A stretch of DNA of 64,000 bases from the NCBI GenBank assembly GCA_037783545.1, contig JBBELK010000841.1, positions 62,001 to 126,000 of the forward strand, given 5' to 3'. The position numbers were made by a program, and so were the translations under genes. Position 1 is the stretch's first letter. Every line of letters starts with the position of its first letter. Shown one piece after another: positions 51,101-62,602 of this stretch. The DNA comes from Henricia sp. BOLD:AAB3569. Taxonomy: Eukaryota; Echinodermata; Asteroidea; Spinulosida; Echinasteridae. The notes beneath the pieces are model-generated. The model had not been told where the DNA came from and searched no databases. It saw nothing but the letters and a program-made list of their open reading frames with translations.

Positions 51101-54100
51101 CTTCAAATTTGGCATGCTCCAAACACTCTATATTGCGCACTTGTCCTAAACAATTGACAGACTTTCGCCGGGAAATGGCAGAGAAATTTCAGAGTTTAGA
51201 AAAAAAAGGGGTTGGCGCTTCCTGGATGCTCCCGCAACCTGTGGCTGTCTGTACACACCTCTTTGGTGTATTCCTGACTGGTGCGCATGCTCAGTCCTTC
51301 GGACTGTCGTTGACACGGCCCAGTTTGGGACGGGATTTTGGTCAAAGTGTGGTCCAAACGTCGGCAAATTTGGAGGTCCAAAAATATTCCGACGAACTTC
51401 AAATTTTGCAAGCTCCAAACACTCTATATTGCGCACTTGTCCTAAAAAATTGACAGACTTTCGCCGGGAAATGGCAGAGAAATTTCAGAGTTTAGAAAAA
51501 AAAAGGGGTTGGCGCTTCCTGGATGCTCCCGCAACCTGTGGCTGTCTGTACACACCTCTTTGGTGTATTCCTGACTCGTGCGCATGCTCAGTCCTTCGGA
51601 CTGTCGTTGACACGGCCCAGTTTGGGACGGGATTTTGGTCAAAGTGTGGTCCAAACGTCGGCAAATTTGGAGGTCAAAAAATATTCCGACGAACTTCAAA
51701 TTTTGCATGCTCCAAACACTCTATATTGCGCACTTGTCCTAAAAAATTGACAGACTTTCGCCGGGAAATGGCAGAGAAATTTCAGAGTTTAGAAAAAAAA
51801 GGGGTTGGCGCTTCCTGGATGCTCCCGCAACCTGTGGCTGTCTGTACACACCTCTTTGGTGTATTCCTGACTCGTGCGCATGCTCAGTCCTTCGGACTGT
51901 CGTTGACACGGCCCAGTTTGGGACGGGATTTTGGTCAAAGTGTGGTCCAAACGTCGGCAAATTTGGAGGTCAAAAAATATTCCGACGAACTTCAAATTTT
52001 GCATGCTCCAAACACTCTATATTGCGCACTTGTCCTAAAAAATTGACAGACTTTCGCCGGGAAATGGCAGAGAAATTTCAGAGTTTAGAAAAAAAAGGGG
52101 TTGGCGCTTCCTGGATGCTCCCGCAACCTGTGGCTGTCTGTACACACCTCTTTGGTGTATTCCTGACTCGTGCGCATGCTCAGTCCTTCGGACTGTCGTT
52201 GACACGGCCCAGTTTGGGACGGGATTTTGGTCAAAGTGTGGTCCAAACGTCGGCAAATTTGGAGGTCAACAAATATTCCGACGAACTTCAAATTTTGCAT
52301 GCTCCAAACACTCTATATTGCGCACTTGTCCTAAAAAATTGACAGACTTTCGCCGGGAAATGGCAGAGAAATTTCAGAGTTTAGAAAAAAAAGGGGTTGG
52401 CGCTTCCTGGATGCTCCCGCAACCTGTGGCTGTCTGTACACACCTCTTAGGTGTATTCCTGACTCGTGCGCATGCTCAGTCCTTCGGACTGTCGTTGACA
52501 CGGCCCAGTTTGGGACGGGATTTTGGTCAAAGTGTGGTCCAAACGTCGGCAAATTTGGAGGTCAAAAAATATTCCGACGAACTTCAAATGTTGCATGCTC
52601 CAAACACTCTATATTGCGCACTTGTCCTAAAAAATTGACAGACTTTCGCCGGGAAATGGCAGAGAAATTTCAGAGTTTAGAAAAAAAAGGGGTTGGCGCT
52701 TCCTGGATGCTCCCGCAACCTGTGGCTGTCTGTACACACCTCTTTGGTGTATTCCTGACTCGTGCGCATGCTCAGTCCTTCGGACTGTCGTTGACACGGC
52801 CCAGTTTGGGACGGGATTTTGGTCAAAGTGTGGTCCAAACGTCGGCAAATTTGGAGGTCAAAAAATATTCCGACGAACTTCAAATTTTGCATGCTCCAAA
52901 CACTCTATATTGCGCACTTGTCCTAAAAAATTGACAGACTTTCGCCGGGAAATGGCAGAGAAATTTCAGAGTTTAGAAAAAAAAGGGGTTGGCGCTTCCT
53001 GGATGCTCCCGCAACCTGTGGCTGTCTGTACACACCTCTTTGGTGTATTCCTGACTCGTGCGCATGCTCAGTCCTTCGGACTGTCGTTGACACGGCCCAG
53101 TTTGGGACGGGATTTTGGTCAAAGTGTGGTCCAAACGTCGGCAAATTTGGAGGTCAACAAATATTCCGACGAACTTCAAATTGTGCATGCTCCAAACACT
53201 CTATATTGCGCACTTGTCCTAAAAAATTGACAGACTTTCGCCGGGAAATGGCAGAGAAATTTCAGAGTTTAGAAAAAAAAGGGGTTGGCGCTTCCTGGAT
53301 GCTCCCGCAACCTGTGGCTGTCTGTACACACCTCTTAGGTGTATTCCTGACTCGTGCGCATGCTCAGTCCTTCGGACTGTCGTTGACACGGCCCAGTTTG
53401 GGACGGGATTTTGGTCAAAGTGTGGTCCAAACGTCGGCAAATTTGGAGGTAAAAAATATTCCGACGAACTTCAAATTTCGCATGCTCCAAACACTCTATA
53501 TTGCGCACTCGTCCTAAAAAATTGACAGACTTTCGCCGGGAAATGGCAGAGAAATTTCAGAGTTTAGAAAAAAAAGGGGTTGGCGCTTCCTGGATGCTCC
53601 CGCAACCTGTGGCTGTCTGTACACACCTCTTTGGTGTATTCCTGACTCGTGCGCATGCTCAGTCCTTCGGACTGTCGTTGACACGGCCCAGTTTGGGACG
53701 GGATTTTGGTCAAAGTGTGGTCTCAACGTCGGCAAATTTGGAGGTCAAAAAATATTCCGACGAACTTCAAATTTTGCATGCTCCAAACACTCTATATTGC
53801 GCACTTGTCCTAAAAAATTGACAGACTTTCGCCGGGAAATGGCAGAGAAATTTCAGAGTTTAGAAAAAAAAGGGGTTGGCGCTTCCTGGATGCTCCCGCA
53901 ACCTGTGGCTGTCTGTACACACCTCTTTGGTGTATTCCTGACTCGTGCGCATGCTCAGTCCTTCGGACTGTCGTTGACACGGCCCAGTTTGGGACGGGAT
54001 TTTGGTAAAAGTGTGGACCAAACGTCGGCAAATTTGGAGGTCAAAAAATATTCCGACGAACTTCAAATTTTGCATGCTCCAAACACTCTATATTGCGCAC

Positions 54101-54683
54101 TTGTCCTAAAAAATTAACAGACTTTCGCCGGGAAATGGCAGAGAAATTTCAGAGTTTATAAAAAAAAGGGGTTGGCGTTTCCTGGATGCTCCCGCAACCT
54201 GTGGCTGTCTGTACACACCTCTTTGGTGTATTCCTGACTCGTGCGCATGATCAGTCCTTCGGACTGTCGTTGACACGGCCCAGTTTGGGACGGGATTTTG
54301 GTCAAAGTGTGGTCCAAACGTCGGCAAATTTGGAGGTCAAAAAATATTCCGACGAACTTCAAATTTGGCATGCTCCAAACACTCTATATTGCGCACTTGT
54401 CCTAAACAATTGACAGACTTTCGCCGGGAAATGGCAGAGAAATTTCAGAGTTTAGAAAAAAAAGGGGTTGGCGCTTCCTGGATGCTCCCGCAACCTGTGG
54501 CTGTCTGTACACACCTCTTTGGTGTATTCCTGACTGGTGCGCATGCTCAGTCCTTCGGACTGTCGTTGACACGGCCCAGTTTGGGACGGGATTTTGGTCA
54601 AAGTGTGGTCCAAACGTCGGCAAATTTGGAGGTAAAAAATATTCCGACGAACTTCAAATTTCGCATGCTCCAAACACTCTATA
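48173..54683 (+). repeat. Two tandem copies of a 3256-bp eleven-monomer unit
   Basis: The copies are 48173-51428 and 51429-54683. Markers 3256 bp apart are CTCTTAGGTG (49189/52445 and 50077/53333), AAATTGTGC (49925/53181), GGAGGTAAAAAATATT (50191/53447), GTGGTCTCAACG (50463/53719), GGTAAAAGTGTGGACC (50749/54005) and AAAATTAACAG (50857/54113). Private changes are CCTGCCTCG (49798) in copy 1 and AAATGTTGC (52588) in copy 2. The final monomer of copy 2 is a recombinant. Confidence 0.87.
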
Positions 54684-55867
54684 TTGCGCACTCGTCCTAA
54701 AAAATTGACAGACTTTCGCCGGGAAATGGCAGAGAAATTTCAGAGTTTAGAAAAAAAAGGGGTTGGCGCTTCCTGGATGCTCCCGCAACCTGTGGCTGTC
54801 TGTACACACCTCTTTGGTGTATTCCTGACTCGTGCGCATGCTCAGTCCTTCGGACTGTCGTTGACACGGCCCAGTTTGGGACGGGATTTTGGTCAAAGTG
54901 TGGTCTCAACGTCGGCAAATTTGGAGGTCAAAAAATATTCCGACGAACTTCAAATTTTGCATGCTCCAAACACTCTATATTGCGCACTTGTCCTAAAAAA
55001 TTGACAGACTTTCGCCGGGAAATGGCAGAGAAATTTCAGAGTTTAGAAAAAAAAGGGGTTGGCGCTTCCTGGATGCTCCCGCAACCTGTGGCTGTCTGTA
55101 CACACCTCTTTGGTGTATTCCTGACTCGTGCGCATGCTCAGTCCTTCGGACTGTCGTTGACACGGCCCAGTTTGGGACGGGATTTTGGTAAAAGTGTGGA
55201 CCAAACGTCGGCAAATTTGGAGGTCAAAAAATATTCCGACGAACTTCAAATTTTGCATGCTCCAAACACTCTATATTGCGCACTTGTCCTAAAAAATTAA
55301 CAGACTTTCGCCGGGAAATGGCAGAGAAATTTCAGAGTTTATAAAAAAAAGGGGTTGGCGTTTCCTGGATGCTCCCGCAACCTGTGGCTGTCTGTACACA
55401 CCTCTTTGGTGTATTCCTGACTCGTGCGCATGATCAGTCCTTCGGACTGTCGTTGACACGGCCCAGTTTGGGACGGGATTTTGGTCAAAGTGTGGTCCAA
55501 ACGTCGGCAAATTTGGAGGTCAAAAAATATTCCGACGAACTTCAAATTTGGCATGCTCCAAACACTCTATATTGCGCACTTGTCCTAAACAATTGACAGA
55601 CTTTCGCCGGGAAATGGCAGAGAAATTTCAGAGTTTAGAAAAAAAAGGGGTTGGCGCTTCCTGGATGCTCCCGCAACCTGTGGCTGTCTGTACACACCTC
55701 TTTGGTGTATTCCTGACTGGTGCGCATGCTCAGTCCTTCGGACTGTCGTTGACACGGCCCAGTTTGGGACGGGATTTTGGTCAAAGTGTGGTCCAAACGT
55801 CGGCAAATTTGGAGGTCCAAAAATATTCCGACGAACTTCAAATTTTGCAAGCTCCAAACACTCTATA
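53501..55867 (+). repeat. Four-monomer duplication, period 1183 bp
   Basis: The unit 53501-54683 is repeated at 54684-55867, with GTGGTCTCAACG at 53719/54902, GGTAAAAGTGTGGACC at 54005/55188 and AAAATTAACAG at 54113/55296. The odd offset (4x296 minus 1) comes from the recombinant monomer at 54389-54683, which lost one base. Confidence 0.83.
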
Positions 55868-58755
55868 TTGCGCACTTGTCCTAAAAAATTGACAGACTTT
55901 CGCCGGGAAATGGCAGAGAAATTTCAGAGTTTAGAAAAAAAAGGGGTTGGCGTTTCCTGGATGCTCCCGCAACCTGTGGCTGTCTGTACACACCTCTTTG
56001 GTGTATTCCTGACTCGGCCCAGTTTGGGACGGGATTTTGGTCAAAGTGTGGTCCAAACGTCGGCAAATTTGGAGGTCAAAACATATTCCGACGAACTTCA
56101 AATTTTGCATGCTCCAAACACTCTATATTGCGCACTTGTCCTATAAAATTGACAGACTTTCGCCGGGAAATGGCAGAGAAATTTCAGAGTTTAGAAAAAA
56201 AGGGGTTGGCGCTTCCTGGATGCTCCCGCAACCTGTGGCTGTCTGTACACACCTCTTTGGTGTATTCCTGACTCGTGCGCATGCTCAGTCCTTCGGACTG
56301 TCGTTGACACGGCCCAGTTTGGGACGGGATTTTGGTCAAAGTGTGGTCCAAACGTCGGCAAATTTGGAGGTCAAAAAATATTCCGACGAACTTCAAATTT
56401 TGCATGCTCCAAACACTCTATATTGCGCACTTGTCCTAAAAAATTGACAGACTTTCGCCGGGAAATGGCACAGAAATTTCAGAGTTTAGAACAAAAATGG
56501 GTTGGCGCTTCCTGGATGCTCCCGCAACCTGTGGCTGTCTGTACACACCTCTTTGGTGTATTCCTGACTCGTGCGCATGATCAGTCCTTCGGACTGTCGT
56601 TGACGCGGCCCAGTTTGGGACGGGATTTTGGTCAAAGTGTGGTCCAAACGTCGGCAAATTTGGAGGTCAAAAAATATTCCGACGAACTTCAAATTTTGCA
56701 TGCTCCAAACACTCTATATTGCGCACTTGTCCTAAAAAATTGACAGACTTTCGCCGGGAAATGGCAGAGAAATTTCAGAGTTTAGAAAAAAAAAGGGGTT
56801 GGCGCTTCCTGGATGCTCCCGCAACCTGTGGCTGTCTGTACACACCTCTTTGGTGTATTCCTGACTGGTGCGCATGCTCAGTCATTCGGACTGTCGTTGA
56901 CACGGCCCAGTTTGGGACGGGATTTTGGTCAAAGTGTGGTCCAAACGTCGGCAAATTTGGAGGTCAAAAATTATTCCGACGAACTTAAAATTTTGCATGC
57001 TCCAAACACTCTATATTGCGCACTTGTCCTAAACAATTGACAGACTTTCGCCGGGAAATGGCAGAGAAATTTCAGAGTTTAGAAAAAAAAGGGGTTGGCG
57101 CTTCCTGGATGCTCCCGCAACCTGTGGCTGTCTGTACACACCTCTTTGGTGTATTCCTGACTGGTGCGCATGCTCAGTCATTCGGACTGTCGTTGACACG
57201 GCCCAGTTTGGGACGGGATTTTGGTCAAAGTGTGGTCCAAACGTCGGCAAATTTGGAGGTCAAAAAATATTCCGACGAACTTCAAATTTTGCATGCTCCA
57301 AACACTCTATATTGCGCACTTGTCCTAAAAAATTAACAGACTTTCGCCGGGAAATGGCAGAGAAATTTCAGAGTTTATAAAAAAAAGGGGTTGGCGTTTC
57401 CTGGATGCTCCCGCAACCTGTGGCTGTCTGTACACACCTCTTTGGTGTATTCCTGACTCGTGCGCATGATCAGTCCTTCGGACTGTCGTTGACACGGCCC
57501 AGTTTGGGACGGGATTTTGGTCAAAGTGTGGTCCAAACGTCGGCAAATTTGGAGGTCAAAAAATATTCCGACGAACTTCAAATTTGGCATGCTCCAAACA
57601 CTCTATATTGCGCACTTGTCCTAAACAATTGACAGACTTTCGCCGGGAAATGGCAGAGAAATTTCAGAGTTTAGAAAAAAAAGGGGTTGGCGCTTCCTGG
57701 ATGCTCCCGCAACCTGTGGCTGTCTGTACACACCTCTTTGGTGTATTCCTGACTGGTGCGCATGCTCAGTCCTTCGGACTGTCGTTGACACGGCCCAGTT
57801 TGGGACGGGATTTTGGTCAAAGTGTGGTCCAAACGTCGGCAAATTTGGAGGTCCAAAAATATTCCGACGAACTTCAAATTTTGCAAGCTCCAAACACTCT
57901 ATATTGCGCACTTGTCCTAAAAAATTGACAGACTTTCGCCGGGAAATGGCAGAGAAATTTCAGAGTTTAGAAAAAAAAGGGGTTGGCGTTTCCTGGATGC
58001 TCCCGCAACCTGTGGCTGTCTGTACACACCTCTTTGGTGTATTCCTGACTCGGCCCAGTTTGGGACGGGATTTTGGTCAAAGTGTGGTCCAAACGTCGGC
58101 AAATTTGGAGGTCAAAACATATTCCGACGAACTTCAAATTTTGCATGCTCCAAACACTCTATATTGCGCACTTGTCCTATAAAATTGACAGACTTTCGCC
58201 GGGAAATGGCAGAGAAATTTCAGAGTTTAGAAAAAAAGGGGTTGGCGCTTCCTGGATGCTCCCGCAACCTGTGGCTGTCTGTACACACCTCTTTGGTGTA
58301 TTCCTGACTCGTGCGCATGCTCAGTCCTTCGGACTGTCGTTGACACGGCCCAGTTTGGGACGGGATTTTGGTCAAAGTGTGGTCCAAACGTCGGCAAATT
58401 TGGAGGTCAAAAAATATTCCGACGAACTTCAAATTTTGCATGCTCCAAACACTCTATATTGCGCACTTGTCCTAAAAAATTGACAGACTTTCGCCGGGAA
58501 ATGGCACAGAAATTTCCGAGTTTAGAACAAAAATGGGTTGGCGCTTCCTGGATGCTCCCGCAACCTGTGGCTGTCTGTACACACCTCTTTGGTGTATTCC
58601 TGACTCGTGCGCATGATCAGTCCTTCGGACTGTCGTTGACGCGGCCCAGTTTGGGACGGGATTTTGGTCAAAGTGTGGTCCAAACGTCGGCAAATTTGGA
58701 GGTCAAAAAATATTCCGACGAACTTCAAATTTTGCATGCTCCAAACACTCTATAT
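55276..58755 (+). repeat. Seven-monomer higher-order repeat, period 2036 bp
   Basis: Copy 1 is 55276-57311, and copy 2 starts at 57312. They share AAAATTAACAG with GTTTATAAAAAAAAG, AATTTGGCATGC, GGTCCAAAAATATT with TTGCAAGCTCC, a short monomer with GGCGTTTCC and GGTCAAAACATATT, and a GAACAAAAATGGG monomer. Confidence 0.83.
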
Positions 58756-59050
58756 TGCGCACTTGTCCTAAAAAATTGACAGACTTTCGCCGGGAAATGG
58801 CAGAGAAATTTCAGAGTTTAGAAAAAAAAGGGGTTGGCGCTTCCTGGATGCTCCCGCAACCTGTGGCTGTCTGTACACACCTCTTTGGTGTATTCCTGAC
58901 TCGTGCGCATGCTCAGTCCTTCGGACTGTCGTTGACACGGCCCAGTTTGGGACGGGATTTTGGTCAAAGTGTGGTCCAAACGTCGGCAAATTTGGAGGTC
59001 AAAAAATATTCCGACGAACTTCAAATTTTGCATGCTCCAAACACTCTATA

Positions 59051-62000
59051 TTGCGCACTTGTCCTAAAAAATTGACAGACTTTCGCCGGGAAATGGCAGA
59101 GAAATTTCAGAGTTTAGAAAAAAAAGGGGTTGGCGCTTCCTGGATGCTCCCGCAACCTGTGGCTGTCTGTACACACCTCTTTGGTGTATTCCTGACTCGT
59201 GCGCATGCTCAGTCCTTCGGACTGTCGTTGACACGGCCCAGTTTGGGACGGGATTTTGGTAAAAGTGTGGACCAAACGTCGGCAAATTTGGAGGTCAAAA
59301 AATATTCCGACGAACTTCAAATTTTGCATGCTCCAAACACTCTATATTGCGCACTTGTCCTAAAAAATTGACAGACTTTCGCCGGGAAATGGCAGAGAAA
59401 TTTCAGAGTTTATAAAAAAAAGGGGTTGGCGTTTCCTGGATGCTCCCGCAACCTGTGGCTGTCTGTACACACCTCTTTGGTGTATTCCTGACTGGTGCGC
59501 ATGCTCAGTCATTCGGACTGTCGTTGACACGGCCCAGTTTGGGACGGGATTTTGGTCAAAGTGTGGTCCAAACGTCGGCAAATTTGGAGGTCAAAAAATA
59601 TTCCGACGAACTTCAAATTTTGCATGCTCCAAACACTCTATATTGCGCACTTGTCCTAAAAAATTGACAGACTTTCGCCGGGAAATGGCAGAGAAATTTC
59701 AGAGTTTAGAAAAAAAAGGGGTTGGCGCTTCCTGGATGCTCCCGCAACCTGTGGCTGTCTGTACACACCTCTTTGGTGTATTCCTGACTCGTGCGCATGC
59801 TCAGTCCTTCGGACTGTCGTTGACACGGCCCAGTTTGGGACGGGATTTTGGTCAAAGTGTGGTCCAAACGTCGGCAAATTTGGAGGTCAAAAAATATTCC
59901 GACGAACTTCAAATTTTGCATGCTCCAAACACTCTATATTGCGCACTTGTCCTAAAAAATTGACAGACTTTCGCCGGGAAATGGCAGAGAAATTTCAGAG
60001 TTTAGAAAAAAAAGGGGTTGGCGCTTCCTGGATGCTCCCGCAACCTGTGGCTGTCTGTACACACCTCTTTGGTGTATTCCTGACTCGTGCGCATGCTCAG
60101 TCCTTCGGACTGTCGTTGACACGGCCCAGTTTGGGACGGGATTTTGGTAAAAGTGTGGACCAAACGTCGGCAAATTTGGAGGTCAAAAAATATTCCGACG
60201 AACTTCAAATTTTGCATGCTCCAAACACTCTATATTGCGCACTTGTCCTAAAAAATTGACAGACTTTCGCCGGGAAATGGCAGAGAAATTTCAGAGTTTA
60301 GAAAAAAAAGGGGTTGGCGCTTCCTGGATGCTCCCGCAACCTGTGGCTGTCTGTACACACCTCTTTGGTGTATTCCTGACTCGTGCGCATGCTCAGTCCT
60401 TCGGACTGTCGTTGACACGGCCCAGTTTGGGACGGGATTTTGGTCAAAGTGTGGTCCAAACGTCGGCAAATTTGGAGGTCAAAAAATATTCCGACGAACT
60501 TCAAATTTTGCATGCTCCAAACACTCTATATTGCGCACTTGTCCTAAAAAATTGACAGACTTTCGCCGGGAAATGGCAGAGAAATTTCAGAGTTTAGAAA
60601 AAAAAGGGGTTGGCGCTTCCTGGATGCTCCCGCAACCTGTGGCTGTCTGTACACACCTCTTTGGTGTATTCCTGACTCGTGCGCATGCTCAGTCCTTCGG
60701 ACTGTCGTTGACACGGCCCAGTTTGGGACGGGATTTTGGTAAAAGTGTGGACCAAACGTCGGCAAATTTGGAGGTCAAAAAATATTCCGACGAACTTCAA
60801 ATTTTGCATGCTCCAAACACTCTATATTGCGCACTTGTCCTAAAAAATTGACAGACTTTCGCCGGGAAATGGCAGAGAAATTTCAGAGTTTATAAAAAAA
60901 AGGGGTTGGCGTTTCCTGGATGCTCCCGCAACCTGTGGCTGTCTGTACACACCTCTTTGGTGTATTCCTGACTGGTGCGCATGCTCAGTCATTCGGACTG
61001 TCGTTGACACGGCCCAGTTTGGGACGGGATTTTGGTCAAAGTGTGGTCCAAACGTCGGCAAATTTGGAGGTCAAAAAATATTCCGACGAACTTCAAATTT
61101 TGCATGCTCCAAACACTCTATATTGCGCACTTGTCCTAAAAAATTGACAGACTTTCGCCGGGAAATGGCAGAGAAATTTCAGAGTTTAGAAAAAAAAGGG
61201 GTTGGCGCTTCCTGGATGCTCCCGCAACCTGTGGCTGTCTGTACACACCTCTTTGGTGTATTCCTGACTCGTGCGCATGCTCAGTCCTTCGGACTGTCGT
61301 TGACACGGCCCAGTTTGGGACGGGATTTTGGTCAAAGTGTGGTCCAAACGTCGGCAAATTTGGAGGTCAAAAAATATTCCGACGAACTTCAAATTTTGCA
61401 TGCTCCAAACACTCTATATTGCGCACTTGTCCTAAAAAATTGACAGACTTTCGCCGGGAAATGGCAGAGAAATTTCAGAGTTTAGAAAAAAAAGGGGTTG
61501 GCGCTTCCTGGATGCTCCCGCAACCTGTGGCTGTCTGTACACACCTCTTTGGTGTATTCCTGACTCGTGCGCATGCTCAGTCCTTCGGACTGTCGTTGAC
61601 ACGGCCCAGTTTGGGACGGGATTTTGGTAAAAGTGTGGACCAAACGTCGGCAAATTTGGAGGTCAAAAAATATTCCGACGAACTTCAAATTTTGCATGCT
61701 CCAAACACTCTATATTGCGCACTTGTCCTAAAAAATTGACAGACTTTCGCCGGGAAATGGCAGAGAAATTTCAGAGTTTATAAAAAAAAGGGGTTGGCGT
61801 TTCCTGGATGCTCCCGCAACCTGTGGCTGTCTGTACACACCTCTTTGGTGTATTCCTGACTGGTGCGCATGCTCAGTCATTCGGACTGTCGTTGACACGG
61901 CCCAGTTTGGGACGGGATTTTGGTCAAAGTGTGGTCCAAACGTCGGCAAATTTGGAGGTCAAAAAATATTCCGACGAACTTCAAATTTTGCATGCTCCAA

Positions 62001-62306
62001 ACACTCTATATTGCGCACTTGTCCTAAAAAATTGACAGACTTTCGCCGGGAAATGGCAGAGAAATTTCAGAGTTTAGAAAAAAAAGGGGTTGGCGCTTCC
62101 TGGATGCTCCCGCAACCTGTGGCTGTCTGTACACACCTCTTTGGTGTATTCCTGACTCGTGCGCATGCTCAGTCCTTCGGACTGTCGTTGACACGGCCCA
62201 GTTTGGGACGGGATTTTGGTCAAAGTGTGGTCCAAACGTCGGCAAATTTGGAGGTCAAAAAATATTCCGACGAACTTCAAATTTTGCATGCTCCAAACAC
62301 TCTATA
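59051..62306 (+). repeat. Three-monomer units of 888 bp with one two-monomer unit
   Basis: The pair GGTAAAAGTGTGGACC followed by GTTTATAAAAAAAAG/GGCGTTTCC/CAGTCATTCGG marks each unit. The GGACC marker lies at about 59259, 60147, 60739 and 61627, giving spacings of 888, 592 and 888 bp. The 592-bp unit has lost the GTTTATAAAA monomer. Confidence 0.82.
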
Positions 62307-62602
62307 TTGCGCACTTGTCCTAAAAAATTGACAGACTTTCGCCGGGAAATGGCAGAGAAATTTCAGAGTTTAGAAAAAAAAGGGGTTGGCGCTTCCTGGA
62401 TGCTCCCGCAACCTGTGGCTGTCTGTACACACCTCTTTGGTGTATTCCTGACTCGTGCGCATGCTCAGTCCTTCGGACTGTCGTTGACACGGCCCAGTTT
62501 GGGACGGGATTTTGGTCAAAGTGTGGTCCAAACGTCGGCAAATTTGGAGGTCAAAAAATATTCCGACGAACTTCAAATTTTGCATGCTCCAAACACTCTA
62601 TA
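62307..62602 (+). repeat. Reference standard monomer (296 bp)
   Basis: This monomer is phased from TTGCGCACTTGTCC. By hand count it has 72 G, 68 C and 15 CpG (47.3% GC, CpG observed/expected about 0.9). Landmarks by monomer position: A8 run ending near 78 before GGGG; ACACC/GGTGT 5-bp inverted repeat with a TCTTT loop near 122-136; GACTCG 144-149; perfect inverted repeat CAGTCC-TTC-GGACTG 160-174; GACACG 180-185; TTTGG...CCAAA inverted repeat near 205-227. The octamer GCATGCTC, containing the GCATGC palindrome, occurs twice per monomer, 173 bp and 123 bp apart. Confidence 0.9.

Noticed and set aside
14830-58200. TATAAAA in a subset of monomers as a promoter
   Set aside because: It arises by a single A-to-T change (CCTAAAAAATTG to CCTATAAAATTG) and no initiator or gene follows. 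It is useful only as a lineage marker.
62430-62480. Hammerhead ribozyme on the minus strand (CTGAGCATGCGCACGAG)
   Set aside because: The core CTGANGA is broken (CTGAGCA), and no GAAA follows the would-be stem II.
62500-62570. Nuclear-receptor half-sites (AGGTCA, GGTCAAAG) in each monomer
   Set aside because: Six-base matches are expected by chance and the spacing fits no standard paired element.
62307-62602. CENP-B box in the satellite monomer
   Set aside because: The best stretch, CCCAGTTTGGGACGGGA, fits only 5 of the 9 essential positions of NTTCGNNNNANNCGGGN. TTTCGCCGGGAAATGG fails at the A and CGGG positions. A centromere role is not supported by this.
62307-62602. Satellite derived from 5S, U1, U2 or U6 RNA genes
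   Set aside because: I compared the monomer with the well-known conserved parts of these RNAs and saw no convincing match. A database search would settle it.
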